Positions 53,579 to 63,559 of a DNA stretch of 64,000 nucleotides are shown in pieces. The translations under genes and the position numbers were made by a program. Within the stretch, counting starts at the first letter, position 1; each line of letters starts with the position of its first letter. The notes beneath the pieces are model-generated. The model made no database searches, was not told the origin of the DNA, and worked only from the letters and a program-made list of their open reading frames with translations. Origin of the DNA: Vibrio marisflavi CECT 7928 (lineage in GTDB: Bacteria > Pseudomonadota > Gammaproteobacteria > Enterobacterales > Vibrionaceae). The stretch covers positions 1,364,001 to 1,428,000 of the forward strand of contig NZ_CAKLDM010000001.1 in NCBI RefSeq assembly GCF_921294215.1, read 5' to 3'.

Positions 53579-53595
53579 GCCACTCACAGTGGCTT
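53577..53595. terminator. Bidirectional hairpin after LysR and SDR genes
   Basis: AAGCCACT (53577-53584) and AGTGGCTT (53588-53595), 3-base loop, with flanking TTAA/TTAA. Confidence 0.6.
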
Positions 53596-53645
53596 CTTAA
53601 GAATCTAACGGCTTTAAAATCAACGCAATCGACTCGAAACTGAGG

Positions 53646-54413
53646 CTAGTTAATACTTAACCCAGCATCAACGATAAAATCTTGCCCGGTGCATCCAGCT
53701 GATTCATCAGAGGCTAAAAACAACGCCATACGTGCACAATGGCTGCTATCTAATCGCATTTTAAGAGCTTGTTGTTCAAGGAAGCGTTGTTCAGCTTCTG
53801 GATCTAGGCTTGCCCACATAGCCTCTTGTTTGGCCGTTTTGATAGCACCAGGAACCAAAGAGTTTACTCTAATGCCTTTTTCTCCAAGTTCGTGAGCCAG
53901 TGCCCGCGTCATTCCATGGATAGCAGCCTTTGCGATTGAATAGCACACTCGTCCAGGTTTACCGCGGCGCCAGATGATTGATCCCATATTGATAATTGAG
54001 CCACTGCCACCCTGTGCCATTACTGGCACTACCGACTGAATGGCGAATAGTTGGTGCCTTAGATTGATATTCATTAGCTCGTTGTATTCAAGCTCTGTTA
54101 GCTCATCAAGCTTGTGATGATCATCGCTGGCCGCGTTGTTTATCAAAACGTCAACGCCTGAAAACTTCTGATTTACTTCTTCTAACGTAAGCTTAAGCTG
54201 TTCGATATCGGTTACATCACAACAATAAAACTCTCCGTTGAGCTCTTTTGCTAACGCTAAACCCGCTTCCTCTTGAATATCTAAAATAGCAACTTTCGCA
54301 CCTTGACTTGCAAAGGCTCGAGAGAGCTCCTCACCGATGCCAGATGCCGCGCCAGTAATCACGACACGCTTTCCATGCAAGGAGTGATATTGCACGTTAT
54401 TAAGGTAATCCAT
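53646..54413 (-). CDS. Short-chain dehydrogenase/reductase, 255 aa
   Basis: Rossmann fold with the cofactor loop TGAASGIGEELSRAF, Asp-Ile of NAD preference (AILDIQEE), NNAASDD, catalytic Ser in INMGSIIWRRG, Tyr-x3-Lys in CYSIAKAAIHG, and the classical VPGAIKT. All catalytic residues are present. ATG 54413 (MDYLNNVQ) is preferred; the frame upstream lacks SDR sequence. Substrate unknown. Ends SIN. Confidence 0.94.
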   Translation of the reverse strand: MDYLNNVQYHSLHGKRVVITGAASGIGEELSRAFASQGAKVAILDIQEEAGLALAKELNGEFYCCDVTDIEQLKLTLEEVNQKFSGVDVLINNAASDDHHKLDELTELEYNELMNINLRHQLFAIQSVVPVMAQGGSGSIINMGSIIWRRGKPGRVCYSIAKAAIHGMTRALAHELGEKGIRVNSLVPGAIKTAKQEAMWASLDPEAEQRFLEQQALKMRLDSSHCARMALFLASDESAGCTGQDFIVDAGLSIN

Positions 54414-54575
54414 AAACAGGTTGCTCTTTATCAATACACAAGGTGCTCGGATCTTAGAGAAAAAGAAGGCAGCTTCCAAGGAGGACTTGCCTACTTAGAG
54501 TGGGATCTTTGATTTACATAATTTGCTGCACTGCTGGGGAAAATACCTAACTAAACGCCTTGATAGCTGTAATCG

Positions 54576-54983
54576 TCATTTTCCCGCCTCACTCAACTCT
54601 AGCAATGCTTCCATCGCTTCATCAGCTTTGTCTGAAGGAACATATACGTGATCATGGAAATAAGCAGCGACAACATTGGCACTTATTCCAACCGAGGCCA
54701 GTTTAGTAGACACCGCAGCTGTTAACCCTACCGCATCAAGACTTGAATGCACTTGCAATGTTATCTGCTTGAACTTTCCGTCAAAGGAAAGGTTTGCCTG
54801 CATTGCTTGCTGCACAGTAACAATAAGTGTTATGCCTTCTTTCTCCTGAAAGGTGCAAATAGGCTCCAGCAGTGCATATTGCGAGAAAGCCTGCTTAGGC
54901 ACTGAGCAAAAAACATACTCTTCTGCTTGAAGCTTCGGCGACATAGATTTAATCAAAAGGCTTAATTCTGTTATTCCGCTCAT
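54576..54983 (-). CDS. ACT-domain protein (ACT_7/CASTOR-like), 135 aa
   Basis: Two ACT-like halves: the second is QITLQVHSSLDAVGLTAAVS followed by LASVGISANVVAAYFHDHVY, the usual ligand-binding beta-alpha-beta-beta-alpha-beta. Members (formerly DUF2241/ACT_7) bind amino acids and are found singly in many proteobacteria. No enzyme domain. Function unknown. Confidence 0.85.
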   Translation of the reverse strand: MSGITELSLLIKSMSPKLQAEEYVFCSVPKQAFSQYALLEPICTFQEKEGITLIVTVQQAMQANLSFDGKFKQITLQVHSSLDAVGLTAAVSTKLASVGISANVVAAYFHDHVYVPSDKADEAMEALLELSEAGK

Positions 54984-55323
54984 TATTATCCTTCCATGTA
55001 GTTAGAGAAAAAGTGCTAAGTAAAGATACGTGAAACGTTTTCAGGCTAGACTAAAATCTCGTCTAGGACTTAGTGAGAAAATAGACAAAGCCCACTTATA
55101 ACAAGCTACAGAACCTATGAAATTAGAACATCTAGCCAACTGTCAATTATACAGAAAGCTTAACCTGAAGACGCATTTAATTATCGTAGAAATAAGTAGT
55201 GCACTATATAGAAACAGGTCGTTCAGATTTATTCGAAAGCCACTCGTCCAACTAAACACTAGCTTATAAAGCTAGACTTTAACGTTAGTTCATCGGCAAA
55301 GTAGACTGGTAAAACTATACACT
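54984..55323. other. Intergenic, 340 bases, no gene seen
   Basis: Region between two minus-strand genes, with scattered stop codons. No clear hairpin, repeat or RNA gene. Confidence 0.4.
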
Positions 55324-56229
55324 TTATAACCTGTTGCTAAAATGTTCTCTGAACCTGTCAAGAATAAGCTTCGAGTTGTTACTTAACGGTTTGGTACTGA
55401 GGTAAAACACTGAAAGCTCAAACTTCTCTAGCGGAGCGGATAACCGCATAAGCCTTCCAGACTCAACCTTATCCTTGACTAAAAACATTGGAACAATGGT
55501 CGCTGCTTTACCTTCCTCTGCAAGCGAAATTCTCGCGTGATTTAGGTCTATCTCATATGCAATATTGCTTTTCGCCTCAATGTCTTTGTAAGGTTTGAGA
55601 AACGCACTACACTGCAAGAAGCTCTCTGTAACTTGAGGCAATGCCCAACGATAGTCAGTAATATCTTCAAATTGCTGTGTTTCAGGGGAAATAACTGCCA
55701 CAATCTCTAAATCAATGAGTTTTTTAATGATCAATTGGTCGGTATGAGAAAAGAAACGATCTGCTTTGCTGTAGAGAATAAAAAAGTCTATCTCATCCTG
55801 TAAAAGCTTTTTGTACAGACCTTCCGGCCCATCATCTTGGATGGATAATTTTAGGTTAGGAAAGTGATTAGAAAACAATTCAGAAAGTAGCTGAGTAGCG
55901 ATCGGAGCAACGATTTTCCCAACACCTATTTTTATTTCACCATGATCACCTTTATGAATTACATCGACGGTGTTCCCCATCGTGGAAAACGCGAAACAAA
56001 TATCCTGAACTTTAGGGTATAAGGTTTTCGCAGCTTCAGTTGGGTGAATGTTTTGGGTATCACGATGAAACAAAGGTAAATCTAGCTGATTCTCAAAACT
56101 TTTAATACTCTTTGTAATCGCAGACTGCGTCACACCATGCGTTTTTGCAGCAAGTGAAATCCCACCTAACTCGTATACACTTATAAAATAACGTAAGTGG
56201 TTGATAGTTATAGTTTTGAGTTGCTCCAT
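55324..56229 (-). CDS. LysR-family regulator next to the AT-rich pair
   Basis: Helix-turn-helix GISLAAKTHGVTQSAITKSI, FENQLDLPLFHRDTQNIHPT, then a type-2 periplasmic-like effector domain (HGEIKIGVGKIVAPIATQLL). Divergent from the hydrolase gene at 56455 with a 225-base gap, so it is placed to control the AT-rich two-gene unit. No other clue to the effector. Confidence 0.92.
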   Translation of the reverse strand: MEQLKTITINHLRYFISVYELGGISLAAKTHGVTQSAITKSIKSFENQLDLPLFHRDTQNIHPTEAAKTLYPKVQDICFAFSTMGNTVDVIHKGDHGEIKIGVGKIVAPIATQLLSELFSNHFPNLKLSIQDDGPEGLYKKLLQDEIDFFILYSKADRFFSHTDQLIIKKLIDLEIVAVISPETQQFEDITDYRWALPQVTESFLQCSAFLKPYKDIEAKSNIAYEIDLNHARISLAEEGKAATIVPMFLVKDKVESGRLMRLSAPLEKFELSVFYLSTKPLSNNSKLILDRFREHFSNRL

Positions 56230-56454
56230 TACAGCCCTTACTGATACGTCATAGTACTGAATCGAAAAATTATACTAGAGTAATTCGAATATTTATACTT
56301 CTATATTAAAAATAAAGAATCAATTTCATTGTGAAAATTAAAAATACAAAAAACCAACAAGTCATAACAATACGGAATTAGTATATTCCTAATCGGAAAC
56401 AAAAGTATGTATACAATATATTAACTAACGTATTTTTATCTTAATTAAACACTT

Positions 56455-57834
56455 ATGAACAATCACGTAATTTTTTATTTTTGTGGGACGAATAAACATC
56501 ATGGAAGAAGCAAATATCAAAACTCGTCGAATATGGATAAATCAGAGGAATACATTCGAAATTATTTTAGGAAACTAACAGCAGAGAATCTTGACTATAA
56601 GTCTCGAATTGGGCCTGTCATATCATTCAATGGATGCAATAAGTTTGGTGGACCTTCTTTCCTTGAAAATGTACGTGGGTTAACCGCGCATGGTACTGGA
56701 GATAGAGCAAAGGTTGCTCTTAAACACATTAAATCTATTTTATATAATAAAGTCAGGCCTACTTTTAATCTAAATATTAATATAATCGCTCACTCTAGAG
56801 GCTGTATATCCGCATTGAAACTAATGGAATATATAGCCAATGAAAAAAAAGCGTTTCATGATAAACGTAGTTTGGCCGAGCGTGTTAATGTTTGTTTAGA
56901 CCTTAAGGATCCGGTGCCAGGTAACTTTGACTTTTCAGAAGAGATCGGTACTGCCGTTGCTAAACGCGTTAAGGATATGTCTAACTACGACTTTATAAAA
57001 ACAGCACACTTAACATATGCTCACAGAAATAGTAAATATGAAAGGTTTCACCTCCAAGGAAGAATAAATAAGCCGGGTTATGAGCCGATCATGCCACTAT
57101 TTAGCGATAAAACGAAAGTCGTTGTAGAGCCAATTGTAGGTATACATGGTTCAGTGATCAAGCCCGAGTCTAAATATCCCGGAGGCTACGAATTAGTAAA
57201 CGCAAACTCTCGGAAATTAATTTTAGATCATGTTGAAATTCACGATATCGAAGAGATAGATGATATCGAGAAAAAACAGTTAGCTGCATATAAAACAATG
57301 CTAGAACAATGGGAGTTGCGGAAGACAAAGACAATCGACAGAGTTTTTCACTTTGGCGGAAAGATAAGCACAACGGGATATAAAAGCCCTCCCAGTCTAA
57401 ATAATAATCATCTTGAACTGCAAACGAAATTCAACAAGAAGATAAAGAATGAACTTATAGCTCTAGAGGTCTATCCTCCACATTACAAACCTGGTTACTA
57501 TCCTTATTATGATGCTTTAACTCAACTTTCAAAAGGAAAATATTGGGCTAAAATAATAGACGATAAAGTATATAGCACTAAATATAAAAAGGTAGTATTA
57601 TCAAACATATTCGCAGATACTAGTTACAAATTATTTGGTAAAAAAGACGATATTTTAGACATATATTCATTAAGAAATATATTATCCGCAATGGTTAAGA
57701 TATATGTTTCCGATAGAGAGTTCAAAAATGAAGTCACAGATAAAAAAATTGAAAAATTCATAAAGATTATACTATCTGGGAGTAAAATGATAAAAATCAG
57801 TCATAATGACTTCCTTAAAGTATCTGGTAGATAA
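56455..57834 (+). CDS. Unknown Ser-hydrolase-fold protein, 459 aa, AT-rich gene
   Basis: I do not recognise a named family. The N-terminal half looks like an alpha/beta hydrolase: strand HVIFYFCGTN, then INIIAHSRGCISALKL with Ser114 in a nucleophile-elbow sequence (AHSRG), Asp152 in CLDLKDPVPGNFDF, and His231 in VGIHGSV. This Ser-Asp-His order and the HSRG / DPVPG / GIHG set resemble secreted phospholipase effectors such as T6SS Tle proteins and DUF2235. No signal peptide or TM. C-terminal 200 residues are Lys-rich and unassigned. Coupled to the next gene (11-base gap); more AT-rich than neighbours, suggesting transfer. No VgrG, PAAR or secretion gene nearby. Confidence 0.75.
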   Translation: MNNHVIFYFCGTNKHHGRSKYQNSSNMDKSEEYIRNYFRKLTAENLDYKSRIGPVISFNGCNKFGGPSFLENVRGLTAHGTGDRAKVALKHIKSILYNKVRPTFNLNINIIAHSRGCISALKLMEYIANEKKAFHDKRSLAERVNVCLDLKDPVPGNFDFSEEIGTAVAKRVKDMSNYDFIKTAHLTYAHRNSKYERFHLQGRINKPGYEPIMPLFSDKTKVVVEPIVGIHGSVIKPESKYPGGYELVNANSRKLILDHVEIHDIEEIDDIEKKQLAAYKTMLEQWELRKTKTIDRVFHFGGKISTTGYKSPPSLNNNHLELQTKFNKKIKNELIALEVYPPHYKPGYYPYYDALTQLSKGKYWAKIIDDKVYSTKYKKVVLSNIFADTSYKLFGKKDDILDIYSLRNILSAMVKIYVSDREFKNEVTDKKIEKFIKIILSGSKMIKISHNDFLKVSGR

Positions 57835-57845
57835 GGGCGCAACTA

Positions 57846-59381
57846 ATGTTATACCTATCATTTATAGAGCCTGAGAATGTAAATAGTGACTTCTTTTCTC
57901 CAAACATATACAATAACAACAACTTAAAACAGCACGTCATTAATAGTGAAAATTCGCGATATTTAACTGCATATGATATTGATATTTCTAATTTAGAAAA
58001 AACATCATTAATGCATTTAATAAAGAGAAGATGTATAGAAAACGCACTAAATAACTTATATCATTTATCACTTAAAGAAATAGAATACTTAAATTTGGAA
58101 AAGTATACTACATCTGTGGTGAGTTATTTCATTGGAGTGGTTTCTTTATATTTATACGAAATAAAAAAGTCGCGGATAAAATTTTTTGACATCAACAATG
58201 TTATGGGAAAGCAATCTCCAAACCCTGACAGAGTAGAGCAAGCTATAGATAAGAAAATACCTATTAATAATATATCAGGCTTTACTAGAGTTGATATGCA
58301 CTTCCCTTCGGGAAGGATAGTAGTAAATAGAACTCAAGATTTTAGCACTCGCGTATTAAAAGGAATCGTGAAAGAGAAGAACAAAGAGAAAAGTCAATTA
58401 CATTTATTTAAAAAAGAAATTAGTAAGTACTCAAAAAAAACTGAATTCAATGAGATCACTTTAGCTAAATACCCATTGCAAGTAGTTATACTAAAATCGT
58501 TGCTGCAAAAAAGAAAAAACATTGGAAATAAAACAACAACAGCAACCAAAATTCGATATCTTCTAAATCAGACAAAATTTAATTCGCTAAAGCAGAAAGT
58601 CACACCATCGTACGAGGAGGCACTAAAATACAGACACCTAAGAGCTTACGCTCTTGGCTTAAATCAATCGTATCACACTTCATTTACCGCTTTAGATTCT
58701 GCCTTAGAAAAAAAATTTAAAAAAGTAACTCCCAAAAAAGGTGCAGTGTTCATTCGAAGTTTTGATGAAATAACAACCTTAGTTAGAGCGAGAAACCCTA
58801 AGTGTATTGATGATATAACTACAAATCTAGCCTATAAAGGCATTACGAAAAAAAGAGGCGCATCTAGGGATGTCTATATAGTTAAATCAGAGGGCTTGGG
58901 ATTTAAGTTGTTTTACATCAAGCATTCGACCTGGAAGGAAAACACTACGTTAAACTTAGACCTTAGGTTAGATGAGGTTTATAAAAGCACAAAGTTTTAC
59001 GGTGGGCGATATAGCCATCTAGGTCAAAACGAAACACTATTTGTTGAAGGGAAATTTGTATCAGTATTTTATTTTATCGAGAATGCAATACCTTTAACTG
59101 ATATGCACAAAATCCCAGAAAGTGTTGTTCAAATGATGAGTGATGCAGGTTTCCCGTCGGCCGATTTTAAGGGAAGTAACTTTGCTGCAGTTCCTAATGA
59201 GTATGGCTTATGGGATTATGTTCCAATTGATTCAAAGTTTATTGGTAAGATTAGAAGTGATAGCTTAAGAACATCTGACGTTAATCATTACTATAACAGC
59301 ATTCCTGGTTGGTATGAAATGGCGAAATTATCAAGGCTTGATACCAAGGCACCAATATCGACTAAAAACCCTTTTAGATAA
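57846..59381 (+). CDS. Unknown 511-aa protein with possible kinase-like C-terminal domain, AT-rich gene
   Basis: No family recognised by name. Residues 1-300 are Lys/Asn-rich, largely helical, without TM or signal. The last 170 residues can be read as a divergent protein-kinase fold: Gly-rich loop region KRGASRDVYIVKSE (about 337-349), Lys359 in FKLFYIKHS, a Glu377 in LRLDEVYKS, catalytic loop DFKGSN (Asp440, Asn445), and Asp462 in YVPIDSKF as a DFG-like position, with 17 residues between the Asn and this Asp. Effector kinases such as OspG/NleH show similar reduced motifs. This is an inference. Likely an operon with the hydrolase gene and under the adjacent LysR. Confidence 0.7.
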   Translation: MLYLSFIEPENVNSDFFSPNIYNNNNLKQHVINSENSRYLTAYDIDISNLEKTSLMHLIKRRCIENALNNLYHLSLKEIEYLNLEKYTTSVVSYFIGVVSLYLYEIKKSRIKFFDINNVMGKQSPNPDRVEQAIDKKIPINNISGFTRVDMHFPSGRIVVNRTQDFSTRVLKGIVKEKNKEKSQLHLFKKEISKYSKKTEFNEITLAKYPLQVVILKSLLQKRKNIGNKTTTATKIRYLLNQTKFNSLKQKVTPSYEEALKYRHLRAYALGLNQSYHTSFTALDSALEKKFKKVTPKKGAVFIRSFDEITTLVRARNPKCIDDITTNLAYKGITKKRGASRDVYIVKSEGLGFKLFYIKHSTWKENTTLNLDLRLDEVYKSTKFYGGRYSHLGQNETLFVEGKFVSVFYFIENAIPLTDMHKIPESVVQMMSDAGFPSADFKGSNFAAVPNEYGLWDYVPIDSKFIGKIRSDSLRTSDVNHYYNSIPGWYEMAKLSRLDTKAPISTKNPFR

Positions 59382-60219
59382 TAATTAACACCACACTATA
59401 TTATTAATAGACAGCACGAGTTTGATACTATATTACATGTATCAAACTCCACTAAAGTAATTTAAAATTTATTTAATTATTGATAACGAAAGTTGCGATG
59501 TTTAAAACAATATCTTTACGCTATATCTATAACGAAATAAATCGATGTACTCTAGTTTCTTCCTTCCAATATTATATATTCCAAAAGACAATCAGAGCCC
59601 TGTGACAGCAGTCAACTCTTCCCCAGTAGATCCGAAATGAGTACACAGACTAAACATTCTACCGCAGTGCATGAAGGCCCACATTCGCTAGTATATCTTC
59701 TAAACTTTCAGATTCAGTAAAGAGGAAGATTTCTTCTTGTATATATTCCAGAAGTATATTTATAAAATGGACTACTAGGTGAATTTGTCTACTTAATTAT
59801 TAATTTCCACTATTTTCCACATTTGGTGTTACTGCTCTTTAAAGATTCGCAGAATAATTAAATTCTAGATTGACAATTATCTTCCTATTATATTTTTCTA
59901 CAAAGCTATTCAAATAATTGAATAGCTTATAAATACTTTTAGTTACCGATAGGTAAAATACATGTTTAATTTTTGAACAACTTCATTCACGACAAATAAC
60001 ATTCAATGTAATAGTGCAAATTTCACTCAAATAACTTAAATTACATTTTGAAATTACTTATAACTAAAAAATTTTAATATTAAATTGATGGCACAAAGCT
60101 AAGTTATTAATCTAACGTTGCAGCGTAAATACGCGCAATAAGTTTATGGAATGTAAACAAAATAACAAGTTTGTAAAATAAGTAAAATAATTTATATTAA
60201 ATCACAGGATAACTAATAA
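59382..60219. other. AT-rich intergenic region with an ORF remnant
   Basis: 838 bases of strongly AT-rich sequence after the effector-like pair. A minus-strand frame without start codon reads EYIQEEIFLFTESESLEDIL then ANVGLHALR and a stop (ends about 59660), which looks like the tail of a lost gene but matches nothing I know. No RNA gene or clear terminator seen. The 60219 end carries the leader of the permease gene. Confidence 0.4.
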
Positions 60220-61494
60220 ATGGATAGTGTGCTAGGAAGTCCTCCTCAACTTCAAGAAACCAAGCTCGACTCCACCGATTACGGTTGGATCGTGATGAGC
60301 ATTGGTATGGCTATTGGGGCTGGAATTGTGTTTCTACCCGTTCAAGTTGGTGTTAGCGGCATCTGGGTGTTTTTGCTTTCTTCAGCGATAGGCTACCCAG
60401 CCATGTATTTGTTTCAAAAGCTATTCATTAACACTTTGGCTGAATCTAAGCAGTGCACGGATTACACTGGCGTTATTTCTGGCTATTTGGGAAAAAACTG
60501 GGGAGCTCTATTAGGTGCATTGTATTTTATCATGCTCATAATCTGGGTATTTGTTTACGCATTAGCCGTCACTAACGATAGCGCATCCTACCTGCATACT
60601 TACCACATCACCGAAACAAACCTCAGCAATCACAGTGTTTATGGGCTAGTTCTGATTGGTGCGCTCGCTTATATCGCAACCAAAGGCGAGAAGGTTTTGT
60701 TTAAACTTTCGGGCACATTAGCAGTAACTGTATTGGCATTGGTCGCTTTGATGGGAGTTCTATTAATTCCACAATGGAACCTGAATCATTTGCCTCCTGT
60801 GGGCGACATCGGCACGTTAGTCAAAAACGCGATCATCACGTTGCCGTTCACTATTACGTCTATCTTGTTCCTGCAATCTTTAAGTCCAATGGTGATTTTC
60901 TATCGTTCGAAAGAAAAGTCTGTTGAAGTTGCGAGGGTTAAAGCACAAAGAGCAATGAAAATCTCGTTTGTAGTCTTGTTCGCCATCGTTTTCTTTTACG
61001 CAATTTCATTTACGTTAGCGATTTCCCAGCAGCAAGCGATACACGCTAAGCAAGACAATATCTCTGCTTTAGCTATTATTGCCTATTACTTCCCTGGTAG
61101 CTGGGCGACAATTGCAGGCATAGTTATCAACCTTTTTGCTGTCGTCAGCTCTTTTTTCGGTGTTTTTCTCGGGATTCAAGAAGCAAGCAAAGGCATCGTG
61201 ATGAACCTATTGCGTAGAAAGTACGATGATTCATCAATCAACAAAAAACTAGTGAATAACGCTGTTGTCGTTTTTGTTATTTTGCTTGCTTGGCTAGCCA
61301 TCTCTAGCAACTTCCCAATTCTGTCTTTTACTTCTATCTCAAGCCCTATCTTTGGCTTAGTAGGTTGCCTTATCCCTGCCTACCTAGTGTATAAGATCCC
61401 AACGCTACACAAGTACAAAGGCATGGCAACTAAACTGATTATTGTCACAGGTGTATTGCTACTCGTCTCTCCCTTCCTAGCTTTTGTGCAATAG
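60220..61494 (+). CDS. HAAAP-family amino acid permease (SdaC/serine-transporter type)
   Basis: 424 aa with 11 TM segments. The N-terminus YGWIVMSIGMAIGAGIVFLP is the helix-1 signature of the hydroxy/aromatic amino acid permease family, with the unwound GAGI. Related to SdaC, YhaO and YhjV, which bring in serine or related amino acids with protons. Inner membrane. Followed by its own terminator; long AT-rich upstream region. Confidence 0.9.
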   Translation: MDSVLGSPPQLQETKLDSTDYGWIVMSIGMAIGAGIVFLPVQVGVSGIWVFLLSSAIGYPAMYLFQKLFINTLAESKQCTDYTGVISGYLGKNWGALLGALYFIMLIIWVFVYALAVTNDSASYLHTYHITETNLSNHSVYGLVLIGALAYIATKGEKVLFKLSGTLAVTVLALVALMGVLLIPQWNLNHLPPVGDIGTLVKNAIITLPFTITSILFLQSLSPMVIFYRSKEKSVEVARVKAQRAMKISFVVLFAIVFFYAISFTLAISQQQAIHAKQDNISALAIIAYYFPGSWATIAGIVINLFAVVSSFFGVFLGIQEASKGIVMNLLRRKYDDSSINKKLVNNAVVVFVILLAWLAISSNFPILSFTSISSPIFGLVGCLIPAYLVYKIPTLHKYKGMATKLIIVTGVLLLVSPFLAFVQ

Positions 61495-61511
61495 GACAGC
61501 TGTCAAATACT

Positions 61512-61541
61512 TGCCTCAGCCAACGTTGCTGAGGCATGTTT
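61512..61541 (+). terminator. Terminator after the permease gene
   Basis: Perfect 9-bp arms TGCCTCAGC (61512-61520) and GCTGAGGCA (61528-61536), then TGTTTT. Confidence 0.85.
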
Positions 61542-62062
61542 TACCTGGCAAGAAAACTGGTTCATATCTGACCAATTACTCATTAGTTCCCATTTAATGC
61601 TAGAATACCCGCCTTTTGGATCTTGCTTCTAAAGAAGCATAAAAATGTTAATAAAATAAAATAAATATATTAATTTGAGACATTAAGCATGTTAAACACT
61701 GGTTGCAAGTGCTAGTGTTCTCGCCCAAATTATTTCGTGTTCTCGACATAATTTGCTGTGACTCAAGCAGTTTCATTTTCAATGAGACTATCATCGGCGC
61801 TCGTTTCACGAACATCACCGATAGCTTGATTCAGTTCGAGCATGTGTAATTGATAAATTTAAAATAGTACTCAGTGCTTACCGCTTGCCTGCTCTAACAA
61901 CGTCATTTGGGGCATTGGTAGCAACACGCTTACATACTAAGCATTTAAAATAATTATAAATTTTGTACTTTTACTAAGTAAAACAATACAAATAACCAGG
62001 CTCTACAAGCCCCTTCGCTAAGATATGGAGGCTTATAGATAGACGGTCATATAGGAGACTTG
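61542..62062. other. Intergenic leader region upstream of putP
   Basis: About 520 bases, AT-rich in its second half. Two GTGTTCTCG repeats (about 61717 and 61738) lie near the middle, flanked by an AATTATTTCG/ACATAATTTG stretch. No ORF with a start, no clear riboswitch. The shared core suggests regulator sites for putP, which is usually controlled by proline or nitrogen. Confidence 0.35.
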
Positions 62063-63547
62063 ATGTTAACTTTTTATATCGTTTTGGCGATTTATTTTCT
62101 AATTGTGTTCGCAATTGGCATTTTCGCCGCACGAGCAACCAAGAATAATTCAGATTATGTACTCGGCGGTCGCAGTTTGAGCCCAGCAATTACAGCTTTA
62201 GGTGCTGGCGCATCTGATATGAGTGGTTGGCTACTACTTGGTTTACCCGGAGCCGTGTTTGTATCAGGCTTAGATCAGCTTTGGCTACCCGTTGGATTGA
62301 CTATCGGTGCTTACCTCAACTGGCGCTTCGTAGCGAAAAAGCTCAGAATTTACACTGAAAATGTTGGTGATGCTCTAACTATTCCTTCCTATTTCGACGC
62401 TCGATTTGGCAACGGAAATCGAGTTCTAAGGCTAATGACTGCGGTCGTAATCCTGATCTTCTTCACTCTATATGCTGCGGCAGGATTTGTGAGTGGTGCG
62501 TTCCTTTTCCAAGCACTTTTCCACTTGCCTTATCATCAAGCGGTTTGGTTCGGTGCCATCTTCCTCGTGGCATACACAGCAATTGGCGGATTTCTTGCCG
62601 TTAACTGGGTCGATTTCTTCCAAGGCTCTTTAATGTTTTTCGCGCTGTTGATTACCCCTTTTACTGTTTGGTATCACTTAGATCACGCAACGGCTACCAC
62701 AGCTCTTCCAAGTCACTTCTTCTCTGCTGTAAGCTCTCACACTAGCACCATTGGAATTGTGTCACTGCTTGCTTGGGGCTTAGGCTATTTTGGTCAGCCA
62801 CACATTCTAGTGCGTTTTATGGCGATAAGAGACGTAAAAGGCATGCCAGTTGCGCGAAGAATCTGTATGAGTTGGATGATCGTGTCACTGCTTGGCGCAT
62901 TCGCAGTCGGCATCACGGGAGCAATGTACTATGCTACTCGTGGCCATAGCTTTGACAACGAAATGGTCTTTTTAGAGCTGGCGAAGGGGCTATTCCCAAC
63001 TTGGGTTGCTGCTATCCTATTCTCCGCAGTTCTTTCAGCGGTAATGAGTACAATCGCAGCGCAATTGCTAGCCTCTTCTAGTGCACTTACAGAAGATATT
63101 GCGCACTTTTTCCATATAGACTTATCTGAGAAATCCAAAATTTGGCTTGGCCGAGTCGCAGTTGTCGCGGTTTCTTTAGTGGCTATGATTTTTGCTAGCG
63201 ATCCGAAAAGCACCATTCTATCCATCGTAGGTAATGCATGGGCAGGTATGGGGGCAGCATTTGGGCCAGTGATTCTTTTCTCCTTGTTCTGGAGACGTTG
63301 TACAGCGAGTGGTGCTATCGCAGCAATGGTTGTCGGCGCTGCTGTAGTTATCGGCTGGATCTGGGCACATTCTACATGGCCAAACTCAACGCTATTTAGC
63401 CTATACGAGATCGTTCCAGGCTTTATCCTAGCTTCAATTGCTTTGGTTATTGTCAGCCTGAAAGGCGAACAACCTTGTGAGAAAACACTCCATCACTTCG
63501 ATGAAGTGTCACAGCACTGCTCAGAAGAAATGAGCGTACAAAAATAG
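62063..63547 (+). CDS. putP: Sodium/proline symporter
   Basis: 494 aa solute:sodium symporter with 12-13 TM segments. PutP signatures are clear: YVLGGRSLSPAITALGAGAS followed by DMSGWLLLGLPG (Na+-binding SDMSGW), GLTIGAYLNWRFVAKKLR, FTLYAAAGFVSGA and GYFGQPHILVRFMA. It imports proline with Na+ for nutrition and osmoprotection. ATG 62063 follows AGGAGA; the TTG at 62060 is not needed. Ends with its own terminator. Confidence 0.97.
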   Translation: MLTFYIVLAIYFLIVFAIGIFAARATKNNSDYVLGGRSLSPAITALGAGASDMSGWLLLGLPGAVFVSGLDQLWLPVGLTIGAYLNWRFVAKKLRIYTENVGDALTIPSYFDARFGNGNRVLRLMTAVVILIFFTLYAAAGFVSGAFLFQALFHLPYHQAVWFGAIFLVAYTAIGGFLAVNWVDFFQGSLMFFALLITPFTVWYHLDHATATTALPSHFFSAVSSHTSTIGIVSLLAWGLGYFGQPHILVRFMAIRDVKGMPVARRICMSWMIVSLLGAFAVGITGAMYYATRGHSFDNEMVFLELAKGLFPTWVAAILFSAVLSAVMSTIAAQLLASSSALTEDIAHFFHIDLSEKSKIWLGRVAVVAVSLVAMIFASDPKSTILSIVGNAWAGMGAAFGPVILFSLFWRRCTASGAIAAMVVGAAVVIGWIWAHSTWPNSTLFSLYEIVPGFILASIALVIVSLKGEQPCEKTLHHFDEVSQHCSEEMSVQK

Positions 63548-63559
63548 TACTTAATATCT

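Noticed and set aside
61542..62062. Riboswitch or proline-responsive leader upstream of putP
   Set aside because: I found no known aptamer layout or leader peptide rich in proline; the region is left as unexplained.
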